From assembly GCF_030696665.1 (NCBI RefSeq), contig NZ_JAUYRV010000032.1, forward strand, positions 1-64,000: a stretch of DNA of 64,000 nt. The letters are read 5' to 3'. The stretch is from Novosphingobium sp. GTDB lineage: Bacteria > Pseudomonadota > Alphaproteobacteria > Sphingomonadales > Sphingomonadaceae. Position numbers and translations under genes: made by a program. Shown here piece after piece: positions 9,004-16,508 of this stretch (its first letter is position 1; each line of letters opens with the position of its first letter). The notes below the pieces were generated by a model. It ran no database searches, was not told the DNA's origin, and worked only from the letters and a program-made list of their open reading frames with translations.

Positions 9004-9729
9004 CTACCGCGCGCCGCTTCGCAACCACCCGGTAATCGAATAGCGCCGAAACGCCGCCGCCCGCGTCACTTCGCTCACGCTGTGCATCTGCGGCACCCGG
9101 AACAGGTTCAGCGTGTTGAACGCGGGAACAAACCCGCCCAGTTCCGGCTCATGAATCAGCAGCAACCCGCCCCACTCGGTCCGCCAAACCGGCGTCAGGC
9201 CAAAGACATAGGCCGCATGGCGATTCTTGCCCGCCACCGCATCATCATGCCCCGTCAGGAAATCGCCGGGCGAATAGGCCGTGCCCTGCGCATCGGCAAA
9301 AGCGATTTCCGGCGCGCCAACAACCTTCCGCAACAGGTCACGCGCATCACCGCCCGACATCCACTCCGCAAATGCCGCCAGCGGATCGCTACTCGCCCCC
9401 CGCGCCGTCGCCGCATCGGGCACGCGGATCGATTCATAGCGGTATTGAAAGCCCTGCCGCGCCTGCGCATAGATCGCGTTGTCCAGATCCGCCCGCGCCG
9501 CATCGCTCATCTGCGCGCGCGTTTCGCGCGAGAGTTCATAGACCTTGTCGGCAACGTTAAGCACCTGCACCCAATCGTCCCGGTCGCGCAGCATCAGGTG
9601 CAGCGCCTCGGCGGACTCCAGCTCCAGAAAATCCTTCACCTGCACCCGCCCGCACCGCATGAACTGCTCGGCCAAGGCGGCTGCATCAAGATCGGGATTC
9701 AGCGCAAATTGCATCGCAGCAGCCTTCAT
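9004..9729 (-). CDS. 2OG-Fe(II) oxygenase superfamily protein
   Basis: GDFLTGHDDAVAGKNRHAAYVFGLTPVW...GFVPAFNTLNLFRVPQMHSVSEV. Confidence 0.85.
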   Translation of the reverse strand: MKAAAMQFALNPDLDAAALAEQFMRCGRVQVKDFLELESAEALHLMLRDRDDWVQVLNVADKVYELSRETRAQMSDAARADLDNAIYAQARQGFQYRYESIRVPDAATARGASSDPLAAFAEWMSGGDARDLLRKVVGAPEIAFADAQGTAYSPGDFLTGHDDAVAGKNRHAAYVFGLTPVWRTEWGGLLLIHEPELGGFVPAFNTLNLFRVPQMHSVSEVTRAAAFRRYSITGWLRSGAR

Positions 9730-9732
9730 GGA

Positions 9733-10131
9733 TCAACCGGCGATATCTTCAAGCCGGTGATGCGGCAGCATCCGCCAAGCTGCCAGCATCAGCAGCACGT
9801 GCCCCGCTTCAACCGCCATCGGCACCGGCCAGCCGGGATAGGCGCCGGTCACCGCCAGATTGATGGCCCGGCCCACAAACGATGTGCCAAACAGCAGCGC
9901 AGGCACCAGCAGCAGGTCGGCATTGCGCCGCCACGCGCCCCACATCATGCAGAACGCGGCCACGCCGAAGAATGAAGTGAAATCCGCCCGGATCGTTGAA
10001 ATTCCGCCAATTCCGGTTGCCGCAATGCCAAACCCCATCCCCGCAGCCTCTGGCCCGGTCAAAAAGCCGATGGCCAGGAACAGGTCGAAGAGGCCCGCCA
10101 GAAACACCAGCGCCGTCAGGATCAATCGCAT
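9733..10131 (-). CDS. Small 4-TM membrane protein (DUF4345-like)
   Basis: MRLILTALVFLAGLFDLFLAIGFL..., internal start chosen over the longer ORF. Confidence 0.6.
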   Translation of the reverse strand: MRLILTALVFLAGLFDLFLAIGFLTGPEAAGMGFGIAATGIGGISTIRADFTSFFGVAAFCMMWGAWRRNADLLLVPALLFGTSFVGRAINLAVTGAYPGWPVPMAVEAGHVLLMLAAWRMLPHHRLEDIAG

Positions 10132-10231
10132 GGGCAAGTCCTCAAATTTCAGAATGTGGCCACCCTGCCCCAACCGCCCCGCACACGCAAAAGGATTGCG
10201 CGCAAGGCCGGGCCATTGCACAAGCGCGGCC

Positions 10232-11422
10232 ATGAACGGTAAGCGCATCCTGCTCATCATCGGCGGCGGCATTGCGGCCTACAAGGCCTGCGAACTGGTG
10301 CGGCTGATCCGCAAGCAGGGGGGCGATGTCACCTGCGTTCTCACCGAAGGCGGCGCACATTTCGTCACTGCGATGACGCTGGCTGCGCTCAGCGAAAATC
10401 CCGTTCATACAACGCTGTGGGATCTCAAGAACGAGGTCGAGATGGGCCATATCCAGCTATCGCGGCAGGCCGATCTCGTCGTCGTCTGCCCCGCCACGGC
10501 AGACCTGATGGCGCGCATGGCGGGCGGTATAGCCAACGACCTTGCCACCACGCTGCTGCTCGCCACTGACAAGCCCGTGCTGGCAATCCCGGCGATGAAC
10601 GTGCGCATGTGGCAGCACCCCGCTACCGTCCGCAACGTCGCCACGCTGCGCGGTGATGGCGTGGCTGTGATGCAGCCAGATGAAGGCGCGATGGCCTGTG
10701 GCGAATTCGGCCCCGGCAGACTGCCAGAACCTGTTGTGATCGCTGCGGAAATTGCGCGGATGCTGGGCACCGCAACCGGTCCGCTTTCCGGCAAACACGT
10801 GCTCATCACCGCAGGCCCAACCCACGAACCGATCGACCCGGTGCGCTACATCGCCAACCGGTCGAGCGGCAAGCAGGGCTTTGCCATCGCCGCCGCCGCC
10901 GCGCAGGCGGGCGCCAAGGTGACGCTCGTCGCTGGGCCAGTAAATCTCGATACGCCGCAAGGGGTTACTCGGATCAATGTAGAGACCGCGCGCCAAATGG
11001 CGGCAGCGGTGGACGCGGCGCTTCCCGCCGATGTCGCCATCATGGTCGCCGCCGTGGCGGACTGGCGCAGCGCAGGCGAAGCGGTGCAGAAGATCAAGAA
11101 GGATGGCAGCGGGCAAGTTCCGCCGCTGCAACTTGTTGAAAATCCGGACATTCTTGCAACGCTCTGCAAGTCTGATCGCCGCCCGCAGCTGGTCGTCGGC
11201 TTCGCGGCTGAAACCAACGACGTGCTGGACCACGCCCGCGCCAAACTTGCGCGCAAGGGGGCGGACTGGATCGTTGCCAACGATGTTGCCACCCACGCAA
11301 TGGGCGGGGAAATCAATGGCTTGCACATCGTCAGCGCTGCTGGAGTGGAAAGCCTGCCCGAACTGCCCAAGGCCGCTGCCGCCGCCGCCCTGATCGAGAG
11401 AATCGCCAATGCACTCGCCTGA
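10232..11422 (+). CDS. coaBC: Bifunctional phosphopantothenoylcysteine decarboxylase/phosphopantothenate-cysteine ligase
   Basis: [64 protein letters not shown]. Confidence 0.97.
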   Translation: MNGKRILLIIGGGIAAYKACELVRLIRKQGGDVTCVLTEGGAHFVTAMTLAALSENPVHTTLWDLKNEVEMGHIQLSRQADLVVVCPATADLMARMAGGIANDLATTLLLATDKPVLAIPAMNVRMWQHPATVRNVATLRGDGVAVMQPDEGAMACGEFGPGRLPEPVVIAAEIARMLGTATGPLSGKHVLITAGPTHEPIDPVRYIANRSSGKQGFAIAAAAAQAGAKVTLVAGPVNLDTPQGVTRINVETARQMAAAVDAALPADVAIMVAAVADWRSAGEAVQKIKKDGSGQVPPLQLVENPDILATLCKSDRRPQLVVGFAAETNDVLDHARAKLARKGADWIVANDVATHAMGGEINGLHIVSAAGVESLPELPKAAAAAALIERIANALA

Positions 11423-11876
11423 AGTCCCCGTCCTTGTAAAGCGCCTGCCCCACGGTGAGGGCCTGCCCCTGCCCGCCTATGCCACCGAGGGCGCTGCGGG
11501 GATGGACGTGGTTGCGGCTGAGGATCTGGACCTTGCTCCGGGCGCGCGCCATGCCGTTGCCACCGGGCTTTCCATCGCGATTCCAGCGGGTTACGAAATT
11601 CAGGTGCGCCCGCGCTCGGGCCTCGCGCTGAAGCACGGCGTCACCGTTCCCAACACGCCGGGCACCATCGACAGCGATTATCGCGGCGAGTTGAAAGTTA
11701 TCATGATCAACCTCGGCGCAGAGAGCTTCACGATCCGCCGGGGGGACCGGGTGGCGCAGCTTGTCCTCGCGCCGGTCACGCGCGGAACGTGGTTGGAGGT
11801 CGAAGAACTCGATGCCACCGCACGCGGCGAAGGCGGGTTTGGATCGACCGGCGGGCTTGCCGCGCTGAAGGGCTGA
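11409..11876 (+). CDS. dut: dUTP diphosphatase
   Basis: [46 protein letters not shown]. Confidence 0.97.
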   Translation: MHSPEVPVLVKRLPHGEGLPLPAYATEGAAGMDVVAAEDLDLAPGARHAVATGLSIAIPAGYEIQVRPRSGLALKHGVTVPNTPGTIDSDYRGELKVIMINLGAESFTIRRGDRVAQLVLAPVTRGTWLEVEELDATARGEGGFGSTGGLAALKG

Positions 11877-11917
11877 AAACAGGGCCTCGCAATCTCGCAA
11901 GACTGCTCTGTGTGCGG

Positions 11918-11947
11918 TTAGGTGCGCTTAGGTGCATCTAGGTGCAC
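11918..11947. repeat. Three tandem 10-bp units (YTAGGTGCRY)
   Basis: TTAGGTGCGC TTAGGTGCAT CTAGGTGCAC. Confidence 0.7.
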
Positions 11948-11995
11948 TTCGGAAAATGTCGGCGCACGCGCGCTTCAGCCAGTGCAAGGCTCGCG

Positions 11996-13201
11996 CTAAC
12001 CCGCTGACTTTCCAAGCATTGTGGCAAGGTTGGCCGTGAAAATGCGCATCGCGGGGACCAGTGCGGTCATCGCCCCGATGCCAACCACAATCGCAACGAT
12101 TGCCGCCTCCCCACCATTCCACCGCCAAGGCTCTATCCCAAGCTGCGCCAGCGGCGATTGACCCGATGTGATCTGCGCGATGACAAGGTGCGCGGTCAGC
12201 AGGCCAGTCACGGCACCGATCAAGGCAGTCACGGTTCCCTCCAGCATAATCGTGCCGAAAACTTGCGCGCGCGTGGCGCCCATCACGCGCAGAAGGGCCA
12301 AATCACCCTCGCGCGCGCTGGCGGCGTTCAGCATGGTAACGAAAATCGACAGGCCGCCGATCAGCGCCAGCAGCCAGCCGAACAGCCGCGCGCCATCAAT
12401 CCCCACGCCCAGCAGCGAGAGCAGGCGGTTGGTCTCAATCGCCGGTACCGCGGCCTGCATATTGGTCTGTCGGTTGATCATCAGCGGCAGCCGCACTGCC
12501 CCGGCAGCGTTGCGGTACGTTACCAGCAGGGCGGTGATTTCGGGATCGGCGGCGGCAGCATTGTCTTGGGAAGCCTCGATCCCGTGCATGTGCCAGATCG
12601 TGTCGATACTGGTGATGATCAGGCGATCCGCCACCGTGCCGGTCGGCTTGAGGATGGCGGTGACGGTGAAGGGATTCGCCTCATGCTCCGCCCCTAAACC
12701 GCCATCATCCTCACCCATGCCGTGCCCACCGATGAACCGCTGCCCCACTGTCAGCCCCAGTGCGCGCGCAGCCTCAGCGCCGATCACGCAATCGCCCTCG
12801 CCCGCAAACATGCGCCCGGCTGCGATTTCCGCCTTGTAGAGCGACAGGTATCCCGGCTCTGTCCCGACGATGCGATAGCCGCGGAAGGCATCGCCCAAGG
12901 CCAGCGGAATGACCCGCGCCACACCGGGAGCACGGCGCAGGCTTTGCAAGCTGGAAAGCGGGATATTCCCGGTGGGGCGGTCCATCTGATAGATGCTCGA
13001 CAGGATCAGTTGCAGCGGCGATCCCTTTGCGCCGACGACAAGATCAATCCCTTGGGAATTGCGTTCCAGCCGTTCACCAATCTGGGCAGAAGCGATCAGC
13101 AGCATGACCAGCGCCGCCACCGAAAGCGCCAGCAGCGCCACGTTGAGCAGTGTCGCAAGCACCCGTTCGCGCATGTAGGCAAAGGCAAGCTCTGCGATCA
13201 T
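11996..13201 (-). CDS. FtsX/MacB-like ABC transporter permease
   Basis: N-terminal TM, large periplasmic domain, REGDLALLRVMGATRAQVFGTIMLEG. Confidence 0.88.
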   Translation of the reverse strand: MIAELAFAYMRERVLATLLNVALLALSVAALVMLLIASAQIGERLERNSQGIDLVVGAKGSPLQLILSSIYQMDRPTGNIPLSSLQSLRRAPGVARVIPLALGDAFRGYRIVGTEPGYLSLYKAEIAAGRMFAGEGDCVIGAEAARALGLTVGQRFIGGHGMGEDDGGLGAEHEANPFTVTAILKPTGTVADRLIITSIDTIWHMHGIEASQDNAAAADPEITALLVTYRNAAGAVRLPLMINRQTNMQAAVPAIETNRLLSLLGVGIDGARLFGWLLALIGGLSIFVTMLNAASAREGDLALLRVMGATRAQVFGTIMLEGTVTALIGAVTGLLTAHLVIAQITSGQSPLAQLGIEPWRWNGGEAAIVAIVVGIGAMTALVPAMRIFTANLATMLGKSAG

Positions 13202-13854
13202 GCCGCAGCCCGTGCATCTTCGCCGAGGATCAGCCGGTGCCCGATGCGATCCATGATCCGCCGGTCGTGGGTGGCAACCAGCAGGCTGGTGCCCTGTGCC
13301 TGCGCCGTTTCGAGCAGCAGATCGATGGTATCCGCTGCATTGGCATCGTCGAGCGCGCTGGTCGGCTCGTCCGCCACCAGCAAGGCCGGGCGGCCGATCA
13401 GCGCGCGGGCAATGGCGGCGCGTTGCAACTGGCCTTGGCTCAATTGGCGCAGCGGTGCATCGGCGCGGTGCCGGATGCCCAGCCGGTCGAGCAGTGCGTC
13501 GATCTGTTCAGGCACCGACGTTCCCGTGGCGAGCCGCTGCGCAAGGTGCAGGTTGCGGCGCACGGTCAGTGCCGAGACGAGCCGGAGCGATTGAAACACC
13601 ACGCCGATGCGGCGGCGGCGCAGATCGTCACGCTGGCGGCCACGCGCTCCGCTCATTGCCTCTCCGGCAACGTGGATTGTGCCGCTTTGGCAGGGAAGAA
13701 TGCCGGTTATCAGGTTAATCAACGTGCTTTTGCCCGACCCGGACGGACCGAGCAGCAGCATGTGCGCGCCCTGATCGATGCGGAACGTGATGTCCTTCAA
13801 CACGGCCTCACTGCCGAAGGCATGCGAGAGGCCGTTCACGTCAAGTGACGCCAT
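13198..13854 (-). CDS. ABC transporter ATP-binding protein
   Basis: GPSGSGKSTLINLI Walker A, LSQGQLQRAAIARAL signature, LLVADEPTSALD. Confidence 0.95.
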   Translation of the reverse strand: MASLDVNGLSHAFGSEAVLKDITFRIDQGAHMLLLGPSGSGKSTLINLITGILPCQSGTIHVAGEAMSGARGRQRDDLRRRRIGVVFQSLRLVSALTVRRNLHLAQRLATGTSVPEQIDALLDRLGIRHRADAPLRQLSQGQLQRAAIARALIGRPALLVADEPTSALDDANAADTIDLLLETAQAQGTSLLVATHDRRIMDRIGHRLILGEDARAAA

Positions 13855-13888
13855 CAGGCAGCCCGGCAATGGCGTGCCATCGCGTGCA

Positions 13889-14197
13889 TTACTGCGAAGC
13901 GAGCTTCTGCTGCCCTGCGTTTTCCGGCGCGTTCTGTCCCTGCGGCGCAGGATCGACCTTGAAGCGCGCGGTGAATGCGGTTTTCGCCTGGCTCATCTTG
14001 CGCTGATGATAGGAGTCGATTGCACTTTGCCTTGCGGCAGCCTGCTGTTCATCATTCAGCCCGCGATAGTCGATATAGGCGAGGAAGCCGTAGAGTGCGT
14101 CATCCTCCTCGCACCCACCACAGGCCAGCGCGGCACTGCTCCAGACCATCTGGATTGCCGCAAGGCCAAGGCTGATTGTCTTCATCGAGCGCTTCAT
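13889..14197 (-). CDS. Small secreted protein with CGGC motif
   Basis: MKRSMKTISLGLAAIQMVWSSAALACGGCEEDDALYGFLAYIDYRGL; lies between the ATPase and the DUF3299 gene. Confidence 0.65.
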   Translation of the reverse strand: MKRSMKTISLGLAAIQMVWSSAALACGGCEEDDALYGFLAYIDYRGLNDEQQAAARQSAIDSYHQRKMSQAKTAFTARFKVDPAPQGQNAPENAGQQKLASQ

Positions 14198-14219
14198 CGG
14201 ACCTGCTCCTGTTGCCGCA

Positions 14220-14732
14220 CTACAGTTCCCGCGATGTGTTGAGGCGGTAGAATATCCCGCTTTCATCCTGCCCGCCCAGCACCAACTGGCCTTCGAAGGA
14301 CTGGACGCCGGCCTTCACCGAGATGGGAGCGGAAGTCCGCACTTCGATGAACTGCGTGGGCGCGGGATTGAGATGGTATGGGCAATCGGGCGGATAGGCC
14401 AGCAGCACAAAATGCGTCTGCCGCGCGCTGTTCTGCAACGGCATGACATAGCCGCTGACCTTGATCCGCTTTGCCGCCAGTGCTTTTACCTTGGGCGAAA
14501 AGGCGGGTTTGGACAGCGTAACGCCATCTTTCTGGCGCTGAATCTCGCGCGTGGATTCCAGCACGGCCCACGAAATGCCACCGGGAGGAGGCGATGCCGC
14601 CACCCAGACCTGTTCCGAAGGTTTGGGCCGCCCCGCGCTTTGGGCGCTGGCAGCCGATGGCAGCACGAGCAACGACAGGAGGATACCCGCAGCCACCAGC
14701 CCTGAACGCATCGTCTTGCCCGCATCGGCCAT
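14220..14732 (-). CDS. DUF3299 family secreted protein
   Basis: RIKVSGYVMPLQNSARQTHFVLLAYPPDCPYHLNPAPTQFIEV; signal peptide PSAASAQ. Confidence 0.8.
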   Translation of the reverse strand: MADAGKTMRSGLVAAGILLSLLVLPSAASAQSAGRPKPSEQVWVAASPPPGGISWAVLESTREIQRQKDGVTLSKPAFSPKVKALAAKRIKVSGYVMPLQNSARQTHFVLLAYPPDCPYHLNPAPTQFIEVRTSAPISVKAGVQSFEGQLVLGGQDESGIFYRLNTSREL

Positions 14733-14843
14733 CGTCGGGAAACTCCAACCTCTGCCCGCACAGGCGGACAGAGGTGCATCATGGTTGTTATCAGGCCAAA
14801 ACCCTACGCGCTATTTGGCGTATCTGTCCGCCTTATGGCCGGA

Positions 14844-16430
14844 TCATTGGGCTGGTTTGAGCTGCGGATACTTGACGCCGAGCTGATCAAGATATGTGGG
14901 ATACTTTGCCGGATCGTAGTTGAATTTCTTCAGCTCGGGCCGGATGCGCTCCATCAGATCCTTGTTGAGGTGGATGGCGGGCTGATCCTCGGGCGTCAGC
15001 ACCGGATCGTATTTCTGGTCCTTGGTCTGCACCGTCTTGAAATAGGTCTTGGCATCGCTGACCAGCTTTGGCGTGGTCATCACGTCAAGCACGGTCAGCG
15101 CCACGGCCTTTGCCCCGGCCACCGCGCCCTTGTGCGCAACCGGCGTGGCCATCGCGATGGCCGAAGTCACGTTGTGGCCGATCATGCTGGGGATGTTGGA
15201 CGGGAAGCGGATGGTGATGGTGGGCACGGTCCACATGATATCGCCAATATCGTCCGACCCGCCGCCCATCGAAGGCGTGCGCGTATCCGGGCTGGACAGC
15301 GCATCGACTTCGGTTTTCAGCGGTGCGATCTTGAACTTCAGCGATTCCTGCACCGCCTTGGTAAAGGCCTGATCGTCTGCCGACCATTTGGGCATGCCGA
15401 CCAGCTTGATGTTTTCATACGCCGCTTCGGCCAGCGGCTTGTTGCCGTAATTGGGCGCGGCGTAACCAAGCACGCGCTTGCTCACCGTGGTGCCGGTAGC
15501 CTTGGCCGCGGCCTCGGCAATATCGGTGCCGGTTTCATAGAGCTTGCGGATGGAATCGAAGGTCTGTTCGCGGAAGTAATACCACACGGTCGCTTCGCCC
15601 GGCACGATGTTGGGCTGCCCGCCGCCGTTGGTGATGACATAGTGCGAACGCTGCGTCAGCGGCAGATGCTCGCGCCGCATGTTCCACGCGATGTTCATGA
15701 GTTCGACGCCATCCAGCGCGCTGCGTCCGGCCCAAGGCGCACCTGCGGCGTGGCTGGTGACGCCTTTGAAGTTGTATTCGACCGAGACCATGCCGTTGTT
15801 GCCGGAATCTCCGTAGCTGGTGCCAAAGCTGGAGGCGACGTGGGTGAAGATCGAAACGTCCACATCCTTGAACATGCCTGCGCGCACGTAATAGGCCTTG
15901 GTTGCCAGCAGTTCTTCGGCAACGCCGGGCCACAGCATCAGCTTGCCCTTGATGCCGTGCTTGATCATCACTTCCTTGGTGGCGAGCGCGGCCGCAACGA
16001 TCAGCGGCATGCCCGAATTGTGCCCTTCGCCATGCCCCGGAGCGCCCGGAATCAGTGGCTTGATCTGCGGCACGCCCGGCGTTTGCGACAGGCCAAGCAG
16101 GCCGTCCACGTCAGAACCGAGCGCCACCACCGGGCCATCGCCATTGCCCCACGTGGCCGTCCACGCCGAAGGGATTCCGGCAACGCCCTTGGTGATGGTG
16201 AAGCCGTTCTTTTCAAGGATACCCGTCAGATAGTCGGCAGTCTGGAATTCCTGAAAGCCCGGTTCCTGAAAGCTGAAAACGGAATCGACCATTTCCTGCA
16301 CCAGCTTGGCATTGCCATCGATCAGCGCCGATGCTTCGGTCTTGAGCGCTGCCGGGGCCTTGGCCTGAACGCTGAGCGGGGTGCTGGCCAGCAGGAGGGC
16401 CAGTGTCGATAGTGCCGCCTTCTTCATCAT
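14844..16430 (-). CDS. Secreted M20-family amidohydrolase (AbgB-like)
   Basis: Signal peptide MMKKAALSTLALLLASTPLSVQA; PGAPGHGEGHNSGMPL; AWAGRSALDGVELMN. Confidence 0.88.
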   Translation of the reverse strand: MMKKAALSTLALLLASTPLSVQAKAPAALKTEASALIDGNAKLVQEMVDSVFSFQEPGFQEFQTADYLTGILEKNGFTITKGVAGIPSAWTATWGNGDGPVVALGSDVDGLLGLSQTPGVPQIKPLIPGAPGHGEGHNSGMPLIVAAALATKEVMIKHGIKGKLMLWPGVAEELLATKAYYVRAGMFKDVDVSIFTHVASSFGTSYGDSGNNGMVSVEYNFKGVTSHAAGAPWAGRSALDGVELMNIAWNMRREHLPLTQRSHYVITNGGGQPNIVPGEATVWYYFREQTFDSIRKLYETGTDIAEAAAKATGTTVSKRVLGYAAPNYGNKPLAEAAYENIKLVGMPKWSADDQAFTKAVQESLKFKIAPLKTEVDALSSPDTRTPSMGGGSDDIGDIMWTVPTITIRFPSNIPSMIGHNVTSAIAMATPVAHKGAVAGAKAVALTVLDVMTTPKLVSDAKTYFKTVQTKDQKYDPVLTPEDQPAIHLNKDLMERIRPELKKFNYDPAKYPTYLDQLGVKYPQLKPAQ

Positions 16431-16469
16431 GGTATTTCGCTCCCTTGGGGGACTTTTTGAACTGCAAAT

Positions 16470-16502
16470 GCCCCGAAATGTCGCGCAGGGACACTTCGGG
16501 GC
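16470..16502 (-). terminator. 13-bp stem hairpin between TonB receptor and amidohydrolase genes
   Basis: GCCCCGAAATGTC-gcgcagg-GACACTTCGGGGC, one mismatch, 6 nt from the receptor stop. Confidence 0.6.
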
Positions 16503-16508
16503 CAAGGC

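Noticed and set aside
8383-9975. 530-aa plus-strand ORF
   Set aside because: Out-of-frame overlap with the acyltransferase and antisense to the oxygenase; Arg/Pro-rich artefact.
14781-16412. 543-aa plus-strand ORF
   Set aside because: Antisense shadow of the secreted amidohydrolase.
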